64,000 bases of DNA from Parafrankia elaeagni (GTDB taxonomy: Bacteria; Actinomycetota; Actinomycetes; Frankiales; Frankiaceae). The notes under the pieces are model-generated. The model worked only from the letters and a program-made list of their open reading frames with translations, was not told the origin of the DNA and did not search any database. The translations under genes were made by a program, and so were the position numbers. Numbering within the stretch: position 1 is the first letter of the stretch; the number at the start of each line of letters is the position of its first letter. Shown here piece after piece: positions 43,267-52,139 of the stretch. Location: positions 124,193 to 188,192 of the forward strand of contig NZ_KB893671.1 in the NCBI RefSeq assembly GCF_000374165.1, in the 5' to 3' direction.

Positions 43267-44679
43267 GTGCGGGTCGTGATCATTGGCGGGGGAATCGCGG
43301 GGCTTGCCGCCGCGAACGCGCTGGCGGGCAGCGCCGAGGTCACCGTGATCGAGGCGGGCGACCGGGTCGGGGGCAAACTGCGGACGACCCCGATCGAGGG
43401 CCTGGCCGTGGAGGAGGGCGCCGAGTCCTTCCTGGTCCGGGTACCGGAGGCGCTCCGGTTGGCGCGCCAGGTCGGGCTGGGGCATGCGATCGTGCATCCG
43501 ACGACGACCGCCGCCTCGCTGTGGGTCGGCGGGCGGCGGCGGCCGATCCCGCCGAACACCATGCTGGGCGTGCCGACGGATGTCCTCGGCCTGGTGCGGT
43601 CACGGGTCCTCTCCCCGCTGGGGCTGCTGCGTGCGGCGGCCGACGTGGTGCTGCCGCGGACGTCCCTGCCGGACGACCCGACCGTCGGCGGCTACGTGGG
43701 CGCGCGGGTCGGGCGGGAGATCGTCGAGCGGCTGGTCGACCCGCTGCTCGGGGGTGTCTACGCCGGCCGGGCCGACGCGCTGTCGCTGCAGGCGACCGTC
43801 CCCCAGCTCACCCCGATCGCGACGGAGGACCGGTCGCTGCTGCTGGGCGCCCACCGGGTCCGGGCGCGGACGGGGCCGGCGACCGCTCACACGCCGGTGT
43901 TCGCCGCGCTGCGCGGCGGGCTCGGCTCGTTCGCCGAGCAGGTGGCGCAGTCCAGCGGCGCGCGGGTGCTGACCGGACTGATGGCTCGCGAGCTGCGGCG
44001 GACGTCCGACGGCTGGGAGGTGCGCTGCGACCCGGTGGGCGGCGGGGAGACCCCGCTCCCGTTCGCCGCCGATGCGGTGATCGTCGCGGTGCCCGCGGGT
44101 GCGGCCCGTGACCTGCTCACCCCGCTCGCACCGCACGCTGCCGCCCCGTTGGCGGGGGTGCCGTACGCATCGGTGGGCCTGGTGACCCTGCTCTACCGGG
44201 GGGTGACACTGCCACCGGGCAGTGGTCTTCTCGTGCCGCCCCGGGCCGGACTGTCGATCAAGGCCGTGACCTACCTGTCGGCGAAGTGGCCGCATGTGGC
44301 CGCCGGCAGTGATCTCACGGTGATCCGGGCCAGCGTCGGGCGGGCCGGGGCGGAAGGCGACCTGCGGCGTGGTGACACCGAGCTCATCGGTGTGGTGGCC
44401 GCAGAGGTCGCGCAGGTCACCGGGATCACGGCCCGGCCGGTCGGCTGCCGGGTCAGCCGCTGGGGCGGCGCCCTCCCGCAGTACCTGCCAGGCCACCTGG
44501 GCCGGGTGGCGGCCGTGCGCCGGGCGTTGCCGGCGGGGCTGACACTCGCCGGCGCGGGCTATGACGGCGTGGGGATCCCGGCGTGCATCCGGTCCGGCGA
44601 GGCGGCTGCGGCCGAGGTGCTGCGCGCGCTGCGTGCCGGCGGCGCGCAGGCGGCCGAGTCGGAGCCTGCCGGCGCCTGA
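43267..44679 (+). CDS. hemY: Protoporphyrinogen/coproporphyrinogen oxidase
   Basis: FAD-dependent oxidase of heme synthesis, 470 residues. N-terminal dinucleotide motif VVIIGGGIAGLAAANALAG at residues 2-20, then EAGDRVGGKLRTTPIEGLAV and the substrate-site region EEGAESFLVRVPEALRLA. The middle has VERLVDPLLGGVYAGRADAL and the C-terminus CRVSRWGGALPQYLPGHLGR. Paired with HemQ, this should be the Gram-positive-type enzyme (CgoX) oxidising coproporphyrinogen III to coproporphyrin III. GTG 43267; upstream GGCTGGGAGA could be the RBS. 109 bases from hemQ. Confidence 0.94.
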   Translation: MRVVIIGGGIAGLAAANALAGSAEVTVIEAGDRVGGKLRTTPIEGLAVEEGAESFLVRVPEALRLARQVGLGHAIVHPTTTAASLWVGGRRRPIPPNTMLGVPTDVLGLVRSRVLSPLGLLRAAADVVLPRTSLPDDPTVGGYVGARVGREIVERLVDPLLGGVYAGRADALSLQATVPQLTPIATEDRSLLLGAHRVRARTGPATAHTPVFAALRGGLGSFAEQVAQSSGARVLTGLMARELRRTSDGWEVRCDPVGGGETPLPFAADAVIVAVPAGAARDLLTPLAPHAAAPLAGVPYASVGLVTLLYRGVTLPPGSGLLVPPRAGLSIKAVTYLSAKWPHVAAGSDLTVIRASVGRAGAEGDLRRGDTELIGVVAAEVAQVTGITARPVGCRVSRWGGALPQYLPGHLGRVAAVRRALPAGLTLAGAGYDGVGIPACIRSGEAAAAEVLRALRAGGAQAAESEPAGA

Positions 44680-44779
44680 GGCCGCGGGGCCGGGCGCGGG
44701 GCCGGGCGCGGGGCGGGGGCCCGCGCAGCCACCAGCCGTGCGCGCCGCGGCCGCTCGGGATCGGTCGCCGAGGTGGACA

Positions 44780-45646
44780 ATGGAGGGCATGTCAACAGGC
44801 GACGACGTCCAGCACGGCGGCACCCCCTCGGCGTCCGCGCCCACCGCGGGTGCGTCGTACCCCGGCCCTGGCGCCCGGGGTGCCCATTCGCACGACTCCG
44901 GCCCGGGCGGGCCGCGGGCCGCTGCCGCCACCGAGGCCGCCCCCGAGGCCGCCTCCGATGCGGGGAGATCGGCCCGGGAACTCAACGACGAGCTGCTCTA
45001 CACCGGCTGGTCGGTCTTCGCGGCCCGGCGCCCACTGCCAGCGGACCGCGCCGAGATCGTCACGGAGGTGGCCGCGCTCCTCGACGGCGCGCTGGCCAAG
45101 GATGTCTACACCCGCGGGATCTACGAGATCTCCGGGTACCGGGCCGATGCCGACGTGATGCTCTGGTGGACCTCTCCGAACCCGGATCTGCTGCAGGAGA
45201 CCTACCAGCGGTTCCGGCAGACCGAACTGGGTCGGCACCTGGAACCGGTGTGGTCGGCCGTGGGCCTGCACCGCCCGGCGGAGTTCAACCGGAACCACAT
45301 CCCGGCCTACGTCCGCCGTGAGGACCCACGGGACTACATCTGCGTCTACCCGTTCAACCGGTCGCTCGAGTGGTATCTGCTGCCCGACTACGAGCGCCGC
45401 GGGCTGCTCGCCGAGCACGGCATCATGGGTCGCGAGTACGAGGATGTGCGCGCGAACACCGTCGCGGCCTTCGGGCTGGGTGACTACGAGTGGCTGCTCG
45501 CCTTCGAGGCCGACGAGCTGCACCGGATCGTCGACTGCATCCGCCACCTACGGGCCAGCGCGACGCGGCGCCACACCAGGCTGGAGATCCCCTTCTACAG
45601 CGGCGCCCGCAAGCCGCTCGCGGACGTCGTGGCGGCGCTGCCCTAG
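44780..45646 (+). CDS. chdC: Coproheme decarboxylase (HemQ/ChdC, chlorite-dismutase family)
   Basis: Last enzyme of the coproporphyrin-dependent heme pathway, decarboxylating coproheme to heme b. About 288 residues, of which the first 65 are low-complexity. The core has LLYTGWSVFAARRPLP, the VMLWWTSPNPDLLQETYQRF region, ICVYPFNRSLEWYLLPDYER with catalytic Tyr candidates, and the proximal heme His in LLAEHGIMGREYED. The C-terminus reads ADELHRIVDCIRHLR and RHTRLEIPFYSGARK. ATG 44780 has GAGG at 6 bases; ATG 44789 is in frame. Follows hemE-hemY as in other actinobacteria (Rv2676c). Confidence 0.94.
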   Translation: MEGMSTGDDVQHGGTPSASAPTAGASYPGPGARGAHSHDSGPGGPRAAAATEAAPEAASDAGRSARELNDELLYTGWSVFAARRPLPADRAEIVTEVAALLDGALAKDVYTRGIYEISGYRADADVMLWWTSPNPDLLQETYQRFRQTELGRHLEPVWSAVGLHRPAEFNRNHIPAYVRREDPRDYICVYPFNRSLEWYLLPDYERRGLLAEHGIMGREYEDVRANTVAAFGLGDYEWLLAFEADELHRIVDCIRHLRASATRRHTRLEIPFYSGARKPLADVVAALP

Positions 45647-45850
45647 CGGGCCTGGCGGGCCTGGAAACGCGAGGAGAGGTCGGCACCTGCCTGGGCGCCC
45701 CCACCCGTCCGGCAGGCGCCGACCGCCCCGTTGCTGCCCCCACGGCCAGGTGGCCGGAGCCGACCCGGGCGGGCAGGAACCACCGGCACCGAGGGCCTGT
45801 CAGGCCACGGCGAAGCCGGTGATCGGCGGCCGGGCACTCCCGGACCGGCC

Positions 45851-45955
45851 ATGACTGACAGTAGCATCGCGGCTTGGCTCTGTCTGCTTAGCGTCAGCAA
45901 AAGAAACCAACGGTAGCCGCAAAACGGTCGATCAGGGATGATCGGCCGTTTTTCT
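45851..45955 (+). ncRNA. Possible small RNA or leader peptide with terminator
   Basis: AT-richer segment ending in the intrinsic terminator at 45921. It contains a 21-codon frame, ATG 45851 to TAG 45914-45916, reading MTDSSIAAWLCLLSVSKRNQ plus one Arg. The frame stops five bases before the terminator stem. This could be a small RNA, a leader/attenuator, or just the end of the hemQ transcript. No aligned family is known to me. Confidence 0.3.
45921..45955 (+). terminator. Classical intrinsic terminator
   Basis: AAAACGGTCGATCA, loop GGGA, TGATCGGCCGTTTT: a 14-bp stem with a single T-G wobble, followed by further Ts (TTTTTC). It is the only textbook Rho-independent terminator seen in the window. 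The A-run on the other side makes it potentially bidirectional. Confidence 0.85.
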
Positions 45956-46514
45956 TACGGAGGGTTACCGTCGGGCGCGTCGCCGTACGTCACTGACGGT
46001 GACTGGGGTACTGGTTGGGTTCCGGTGGCCTGCTGTCGGGAAGAAGGCTTCGGTGCTGGGCGGGGCGATGGTCCGGTCTGGTACGGGTGCCGGTAACGTT
46101 GCCGCCTGACCAACGAGCGTCGCATGTCGGGGCCGAGGCGGGCCAGGGCCGGTCCGGTCGGTCTCGGTGTCCTGGTTCGCGTCGGTAGCCCACACCGCGC
46201 GTGAACCCGTGCCATGGGCCGGTGCGGCTGCCCGGGCCGGACGATCGCCGGAGATCGGAGTTCGGTATGCCGCGATGGGACAGACGACGGGGGAGCGTGC
46301 GCACGACAGGCGCCATGGAGTGCGGGGCCCTGAGCCGCGCGTACCGACTACAGGTCCGCGTGTGTCTGGGTGAACCGCTACACCGGCAGGCTTGTCCTGA
46401 TCGACAATTGGTCCGGCGGGGGATGGCCCTGCGGGGGGGCCTCCGGGGGGCTGTCGCCGCGTGCCCGTTCCGTCGACCAGAACTGACATGCCGAAGGCCA
46501 GGGGGGGTCCTGTT

Positions 46515-48293
46515 GTGACGGATACGGTGTCCGGGGGTACAAGATCGTTTGGGGGTGGTCCCCGCCCGCCTGACGGGCCGCGGCCCACGGGCAGCCCCTG
46601 GCCCGCCGGCGGGACGGGTGTCGTTCCCCAGGCCCGCGGCTTCTTCGAGCCCGAGGATGTGGTGCATCCGGGTCCGCCGCCGGCCCAGCACGGCTGGCCG
46701 GGCCCGCCTGCCCCGCCCATCCCGCGGGTCGGGCCGGGCTGGAACGGCGTGCCGCCGCAGCCCGCGGCCGGCTGGCCCGGCCGGCCTGTCGACCCGAACC
46801 AGTACTCCTTCCTTCACGCCCAGACCTCCCAGGACCCGCGTGACTACCGCGCCCAGGTCGGCTGGGAGCGGCGCTACGTCCGGCTGTTGGTGCTCTTCGA
46901 CGCGCTCGCCTGCGTCCTCTCCGTCGGCCTCGCCTACTTCGTGCGCTTCGGCGACGTCGTCGACTTCGAGACCAAGCCGGTCTCGTCGACGCCGTACATC
47001 ATCATGACGGTCCTGCTGCCGCTGGCCTGGGTCCTCGCGATGTCGCTCAACCGCGCCTACGAGACCAGGTTCCTCGGTGGCGGCTCCGAGGAGTTCCGCC
47101 GGGTCGTGAACTCCGCCGCCCGGCTCACCGCGCTGGTGGCGGTCGCCTCGTATGCGACCAAGGCCGAGATCGCCCGAAGCTACGTGCTCATCGCGTTCCC
47201 CGTGGCCACCCTGCTGTCGGTGGCCGGCCGGTCCGCCGGCCGCGGCATCCTGCACCGGATGCGCCGGCAGGGCCGGTGTCTGCACCGGGTTCTCGTCGTG
47301 GGCGCGGGGGAGTCCGCGGCCACGCTGGTACGGCTCGCCCAGCGCGACCCGACCTCAGGCTGGTCGGTGGTCGGTGTCTGCCTGGACCGGCTGCCCGGCC
47401 GGCACAGCCACGACCGGCCCGAGCGCAGCGGGTTCGACCTGCTCGGCGTGCCCATCGTCGGCACTTCCGAGAACCTGCACACAGCCATCCAGGCCACCCA
47501 TGCGACAACGGTCGCCATCGGCCCGCAGATGGACGGGGAGACGCTGCGCCGGGTCCTGTGGGCCCTTGAGGGCAGCGACGTCGACGTCCTGGTCAGCTCG
47601 GCGCTGACGGACGTCACCGGCCCGCGCATCTCGATCCGCCCGGTAGCCGGCCTGCCGCTGCTGCACATCGAGGAACCCGAGCTCAGCGGGACGCGGCGGC
47701 TGATGAAGATTGCCTTCGACCGGGTCGTCGCCGGTGTCGCGATCCTCCTGTTCTCGCCGCTGCTGATCGGCCTGGGCCTGGCGGTGCGGCTCACCAGCCG
47801 CGGCCCGGCGATCTTCAAGCAGACGCGGGTCGGTCGCGGTGGCAGCGAGTTCCGGATGTACAAGTTCCGGTCGATGTACGTCGACGCCGAGGCCCGCAAG
47901 GCGGAGCTGGAGTCGCGTAACGAGCGTGCCGAGGGCCTGCTGTTCAAGATGCGGGACGACCCGCGGATCACCAAGGTCGGCAAGTTCCTGCGCAAGTGGT
48001 CGCTCGACGAGCTGCCCCAGCTGTTCAACGTGGTCAACGGGAGCATGTCCCTGGTCGGCCCGCGGCCGCCGCTGCCCTCCGAGGTCGCCCGCTACGAGGA
48101 CGACGTGTACCGCCGGCTGATGGTCAAGCCGGGGCTCACCGGGCTGTGGCAGATCAGCGGTCGCAGCGACCTGGAGTGGGACGAGTCCGTCCGGCTCGAC
48201 CTGCGGTATGTCGAGAACTGGTCGTTGGCGATGGACTTCGTCATCCTCTGGCGCACCCTGTTCGCCGTGCTCCGGCGCGAGGGCGCCTACTGA
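46515..48293 (+). CDS. Polyprenyl glycosylphosphotransferase (exopolysaccharide sugar transferase)
   Basis: WbaP/CpsE-type initiating enzyme that loads a sugar-1-phosphate on undecaprenyl phosphate. 592 residues. After a Pro/Gly-rich cytoplasmic N-terminus (about 100 residues) come four helices (LLVLFDALACVLSVGLAYFV and following) and a Rossmann-like domain (VLVVGAGESAATLVRLAQRD). The catalytic bacterial sugar transferase domain starts with a membrane hairpin (VVAGVAILLFSPLLIGLGLA) and has FKQTRVGRGGSEFRMYKFRS, LRKWSLDELPQLFNVVNGSM, SLVGPRPPLP and VKPGLTGLWQISGRSDLEW. GTG 46515 has a G-run upstream; ATG 46488 is an alternative. Stop lies in a duplicated segment. Confidence 0.92.
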   Translation: MTDTVSGGTRSFGGGPRPPDGPRPTGSPWPAGGTGVVPQARGFFEPEDVVHPGPPPAQHGWPGPPAPPIPRVGPGWNGVPPQPAAGWPGRPVDPNQYSFLHAQTSQDPRDYRAQVGWERRYVRLLVLFDALACVLSVGLAYFVRFGDVVDFETKPVSSTPYIIMTVLLPLAWVLAMSLNRAYETRFLGGGSEEFRRVVNSAARLTALVAVASYATKAEIARSYVLIAFPVATLLSVAGRSAGRGILHRMRRQGRCLHRVLVVGAGESAATLVRLAQRDPTSGWSVVGVCLDRLPGRHSHDRPERSGFDLLGVPIVGTSENLHTAIQATHATTVAIGPQMDGETLRRVLWALEGSDVDVLVSSALTDVTGPRISIRPVAGLPLLHIEEPELSGTRRLMKIAFDRVVAGVAILLFSPLLIGLGLAVRLTSRGPAIFKQTRVGRGGSEFRMYKFRSMYVDAEARKAELESRNERAEGLLFKMRDDPRITKVGKFLRKWSLDELPQLFNVVNGSMSLVGPRPPLPSEVARYEDDVYRRLMVKPGLTGLWQISGRSDLEWDESVRLDLRYVENWSLAMDFVILWRTLFAVLRREGAY

Positions 48294-48316
48294 GGCAGGG
48301 CCGCGCCTACTGAGGC
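48283..48316. repeat. 14-bp repeat spanning two stop codons
   Basis: GCGCCTACTGAGGC occurs at 48283-48296 and 48303-48316 (20-bp period). The first copy carries the TGA of the glycosyltransferase; the second, read on the minus strand, carries the TAG of the APS kinase gene. Confidence 0.85.
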
Positions 48317-50148
48317 TCCGCCTCGACCCAGCCGGCGTGGACCAGGTGCTCGAGCACCTGGTCCACGCCGGCGAAGGTGGACAGGTCGGCGGTGTCCACG
48401 ACGACATCGGCGTCGGTCGGCTCCTCGTAGGGGTCGGAGACTCCGGTGAAGGCGGGGATCACCCCCGCCCGGGCCTTCGCGTACAGGCCCTTGCGGTCCC
48501 GTGCCTCACACACCTCCAACGGGGTCGCCACGTGCACCAGCACGAAGCCCGCGCCCCGGGCGGTCGTCATCGCACGCACCTGCGCGCGGACGTCGGCGTA
48601 GGGCGCGATCGGCGCGCAGACAGCGGTCCCGCCGGCCCCGGCGACCTCGGCGGCGACGAACCCGATGCGCCGCACGTTCGTCTCCCGGTCGGAGCGCGAG
48701 AAGCCCAGCCCCTGCGACAGATGCGTCCGGACGACATCGCCGTCCAGCAGGGTGACCCGCCGGCCCCGCTCGAGCAGGCGGCAGACCAGCAACCCGGCAA
48801 GCGTCGACTTGCCCGAGCCGGAGAGACCGGTGAACAGGATCGTCAGCCCGCGGCGGGAGCGCGGGGGCAGCGCCCGTACCAGCTCGGCGGCCACGCCCGG
48901 CGGAGTCAGCTCCGCCGGCAGCGGGGCGCCGGCGTCCAGCAGGGCGGCCAGTTCCCCCGCGTCCGGAGCGCCGATGGCGGGCCCGGTCAGGCTGCCGGCG
49001 CAGCCGTAGACCTCGGCGAGGTGGGCCCGCAGTGCGGTGAGCTCGGCCATCGCGTCGAGGACGGGCGCGCCGGCGTCAGGCTCGTCGGTGAGCCCGCCCG
49101 GGGAGGTGGCGCTCATCGCCGGTTCCCGGGGGGCGGCGAGCTGGCCGGCTGGGACGACCGGCACCAGCACCAGCATGCTGTGGTGACCACCGGGGCCCTC
49201 GCCGGGGCCGTGACCCGGCCCCCGGGCCTGCCCGTCGCCGGCGGGCGCCGTCGCCTCCGGGCCGGCATGCCGGCTGTGCTGCGCGGCCCCCGACCGGCCC
49301 CGGGTACCGCTCTTCGAAACCGCCTCGGAGGCGAACGGCTCGTGGGCGAGTGTGGCCTCGGCCGGGCGCGGGGCTGTGTCGATCGCGTTCAGCGCGGCGA
49401 TCAGGCAGCGGATGCGCAGGTGGTGCGAGGCGTCCGCCGGATCCGCGCCGCCGACCGGCGCCAGGATCACGCAGTGTTTCCCCCGGCGGGTCAGGGCCCG
49501 GATACGGCCGACGTCGGCGGTGTGCAGCAGCCCGTCCGCCCACACCGCCCACGGCGCGCCGGTGCCGGACGCCGTCCAGCCTCGGTCGGCGAAGTCCGCG
49601 CGCAGCTGCGCCGGGGTGCGGCGCAGCGCCGGGTAGTCCGGATGGCTGGGCAGCTCCAGCCCTTCCACAGTGCCGACGAGGCGGACCGTGGGAGGTGCCG
49701 GCTCGAGCGCGAGCAGCCGCAGGGCGGCGATCATCACCCCTTCGCGGTCACGCAGCGCCACGTCGGAGCCGACGGTCAGGTCGGCCGCCACCGCGGCGGG
49801 GACGGTCAGCGTCGGCACCGGCGGGCTCTCGGGCGCCGGGATCTGGTCGGCACCGGCGGGCGCCTGCCCGGCATAGCTCGGCGCGGGGCCGAAGACCCCG
49901 AGCACCATCAGCTCGAGGTCGGAGAGCTGCCGGGCGTCGAGGGTGACCGAGGGCCAGCCGACGGACGCCTCCCGCAGCCGCCGGGCGCGCTCGGGCCCGA
50001 CGACCGCGTCTGGCCGGTCGGGTGGCCCGGTCCGGTGCCCGTTCCCCTCCGAGTGCGCGGTGCGCCCGCGGCGCTGGTCGGACGACCCGCGCAGATCGCG
50101 CGGATCCCGGACGGACGTGCCGACATCGTTGTCGGAGGTGGCGCTCAC
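48307..50148 (-). CDS. cysC: APS kinase fused to a degenerate ATP-sulfurylase domain
   Basis: 613-residue fusion. The C-terminal adenylyl-sulfate kinase (about residues 430-613) looks active: P-loop ILFTGLSGSGKSTLAGLL, LLDGDVVRTHLSQGLGFSRS, DRETNVRRIGFVAAEVAGAG, CEARDRKGLYAKARAG and FTGVSDPYEEP. The N-terminus (about 65-265) resembles the sulfate adenylyltransferase PUA-like domain (LDARQLSDLELMVLGVFGPA) and catalytic fold, but the QTRNPxHRAHE-type active site is replaced by AVWADGLLHTADVGRIRAL. PAPS production from APS is the likely activity. Divergent from cysQ across only 35 bases. Antiparallel neighbour of the exopolysaccharide enzyme. Confidence 0.85.
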   Translation of the reverse strand: MSATSDNDVGTSVRDPRDLRGSSDQRRGRTAHSEGNGHRTGPPDRPDAVVGPERARRLREASVGWPSVTLDARQLSDLELMVLGVFGPAPSYAGQAPAGADQIPAPESPPVPTLTVPAAVAADLTVGSDVALRDREGVMIAALRLLALEPAPPTVRLVGTVEGLELPSHPDYPALRRTPAQLRADFADRGWTASGTGAPWAVWADGLLHTADVGRIRALTRRGKHCVILAPVGGADPADASHHLRIRCLIAALNAIDTAPRPAEATLAHEPFASEAVSKSGTRGRSGAAQHSRHAGPEATAPAGDGQARGPGHGPGEGPGGHHSMLVLVPVVPAGQLAAPREPAMSATSPGGLTDEPDAGAPVLDAMAELTALRAHLAEVYGCAGSLTGPAIGAPDAGELAALLDAGAPLPAELTPPGVAAELVRALPPRSRRGLTILFTGLSGSGKSTLAGLLVCRLLERGRRVTLLDGDVVRTHLSQGLGFSRSDRETNVRRIGFVAAEVAGAGGTAVCAPIAPYADVRAQVRAMTTARGAGFVLVHVATPLEVCEARDRKGLYAKARAGVIPAFTGVSDPYEEPTDADVVVDTADLSTFAGVDQVLEHLVHAGWVEAEPQ

Positions 50149-50183
50149 ACCCGCGACGGTAGCGGGTGGAAGACTCGCACTCG

Positions 50184-51020
50184 ATGAGCACCGACGACAT
50201 CCGCCGGCCGGCCGCGTTCTCCACGGTTCCGGTCGATATCGCCACGGACGAGCTCAGCGATGCCGCGCTGGCCCGCCGCCTGGCCACGGACGCGGGCAAG
50301 CTCCTGCTGCGCATCCGGGCCGAACTGGGGTTCGCCGAGACGGCGACCCTGCGCGAGACCGGGGACGCCCGCTCCCACCAGCTGCTCGCCCGGGCCCTCG
50401 GCCGGCATCGGCCGGACGACGTGGTCCTCTCGGAGGAGGCGGCGGACGACCCGGTGCGGCTCGGCGCCGACCGGGTGTGGATCGTCGACCCGCTCGACGG
50501 TACGCGGGAGTTCTCCGAGCCGGGCCGTAGCGACTGGGCGGTGCACGTGGCGCTGTGGGAACGCGGCGAGCTGACGGTCGGGGTGGTGGCGCTGCCCGCC
50601 CTGGACCTGGCGCTCTCCAGCGCTGAACCTCCGCGGGAGCGCCGCGCGGGCACCGCCGCACCGCGCCTGGTCGCGAGTCGGACGCGCTCGCCGCGGATCG
50701 TCTCCGAGGCCGCCGAGGCGCTTTCCGCGACGATCGTCCCGATGGGTTCCGCCGGGGCGAAGGTGGCGGCGGTCATCCGTGGCGAGGCCGACATCTACCT
50801 GCACGAGGGCGGCCAGTACGAGTGGGACTCGGCCGCCCCGGTCGCCGTCGCACGGGCGGCCGGCCTGCACACGAGCCGGCTCGACGGATCGCCGCTGCGC
50901 TACAACCAGCCGGATCCGTACCTCCCCGACCTGATCGTGTGCGATCCGGTCTACACGGAACGGGTGCTGGCCGTCACCCGTGCCCGCTCGGCGGGAACGG
51001 ACGGCGCCGCGCCGGCCTAG
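50184..51020 (+). CDS. cysQ: 3'(2'),5'-bisphosphate nucleotidase (CysQ)
   Basis: IMPase-superfamily phosphatase that removes the 3'-phosphate of PAP or PAPS, 278 residues. Metal ligands are in VVLSEEAADDP and [20 protein letters not shown] (about residues 97-116); the DGTxEF form is typical of CysQ. The C-terminal ligand region reads QYEWDSAAPVAVARAAGL, and YNQPDPYLPDLIVCDP is also typical. ATG 50184 is preferred; GTG 50166 is in frame. Very close divergent pairing with the APS kinase suggests coordinated control of PAPS synthesis and turnover. Confidence 0.92.
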   Translation: MSTDDIRRPAAFSTVPVDIATDELSDAALARRLATDAGKLLLRIRAELGFAETATLRETGDARSHQLLARALGRHRPDDVVLSEEAADDPVRLGADRVWIVDPLDGTREFSEPGRSDWAVHVALWERGELTVGVVALPALDLALSSAEPPRERRAGTAAPRLVASRTRSPRIVSEAAEALSATIVPMGSAGAKVAAVIRGEADIYLHEGGQYEWDSAAPVAVARAAGLHTSRLDGSPLRYNQPDPYLPDLIVCDPVYTERVLAVTRARSAGTDGAAPA

Positions 51021-51113
51021 CCCCGGTCCAGCGCCGGTCCAGCCTGGTTCCGGTGGGGCCGGGGCACGCCGACACGCTCGCGGTGTGCCGACCCGATGGG
51101 GCAGTATCGGCCG

Positions 51114-52139
51114 ATGGACCTGCCCGTGCCGCCGACGGTGAAGCCGATGCTCGCCCGGGCCACTTCCAGGATCCCACCCGGCATGCTGTATGAGCCGAAG
51201 TGGGACGGGTTCCGTGCCCTGGTTTTCCGTGACGGCCCGGAGCTGGAGATCACTTCCCGCAGCGCCCGGCCGATGACCCGGTACTTCCCGGAGCTGGTCA
51301 CGGTTCTGCTGGCCGGTCTGTCGCAGCGGTGCGTGCTCGGGAGCCCGGAGGCCGCAGCGCCTCGGCGCGTCCCGAGCGGGCTCTATCTGACTCCGTCGAC
51401 CAGCGACCCGGCTGTGGCCGAGGAGTGGTTCCACCGCTTCGAGGGCACCGGGCTCGACGGACTCGTCGCCAAACCACCCGACGGGCACTACGAGCCGGAC
51501 CGGCGCACGATGATGAAGATCAAGCACGAGCGCACCGCGGACTGCGTGATCGCCGGCTACCGGCCGCACAAGAACGACCCGGACGCGGTGGGGTCGCTCC
51601 TGCTCGGGCTGTACGGCGAGCCGGTGGAGGCCGGTGTGCCTGCCCTGCTGTCCGTCGGGGTGACCTCCGCGTTCCCGACGGCGCGCCGCCGGGAGCTGGT
51701 CCAGGAGCTCGCAGATCTCGTCACGCCGATCGCCTCGCACCCCTGGGCCAGGCCGGGCACGCGGGCCTGCGGTTCGGCGGCGGGGACCGACAGCGCAGCT
51801 GCCGCCGTACCGGACGCCACACCGGCGACCCGGACTCCCTGGGACGCGGGGGAGAGTCGGTGGGCCCGTGGCCGGGACCCGTCGTTCGTGCCACTGCGGC
51901 CCGAGCAGGTCATCCGAGGCCCCGGTCGCCCGGGCTCTGCGCGCGGGCCCAGGCCGGCCCCCAGCCGGGCACCACGTCCGCCGGCGGGGCGCCCAGCACG
52001 GACGGCAGCCGGTCGTTGTTCGCCACGATGGCTGGGCTCGCCAGCCAGGCTCCGTAGGCCGACCGCTGCCGGGGCGTCATGGCCTCGACGGCGATCGGTT
52101 CGTTCCCGGGACCGAGGAAGTCGTCCGCCGGGCCGGTGA
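51114..52139 (+). pseudogene. Decayed LigC-type ATP-dependent DNA ligase
   Basis: The translation starts MDLPVPPTVKPMLARATSRI and keeps the adenylation motif YEPKWDGFRALVF (Lys near residue 30) and RPMTRYFPELV. After LSQRCVLGSPEAAAP it jumps to GLYLTPSTSDPAVAEEWFHR, FEGTGLDGLVAKPPDGHYEP and KIKHERTADCVIAGYRPHK. The intervening part of the nucleotidyltransferase domain, including the DGEIVV-like motif III and FDLL, is missing without a frameshift. Near the end, RDPSFVPLRPEQVIRG matches the usual C-terminal region, then the frame runs antisense into the neighbouring gene, so the last OB-fold strands are lost. A non-functional remnant is most likely. Confidence 0.7.

Larger units (their letters stand above)
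45647..46514. other. 868-base region between hemQ and the glycosyltransferase
   Basis: No convincing protein gene. Just after hemQ the sequence GCGGGCCTG is repeated in tandem. Bases about 45851-45955 form an AT-richer segment ending in a strong terminator (separate entries). An inverted repeat GTCAC-TGACG-GTGAC lies at 45989-46003. The rest (46005-46510) is moderately G-rich on the + strand and probably holds the promoter and leader of the next gene. Confidence 0.4.

Noticed and set aside
50166-50183. GTG 50166 as the cysQ start
   Set aside because: Possible but would leave only 17 bases to the divergent cysC start; ATG 50184 preferred, not excluded.
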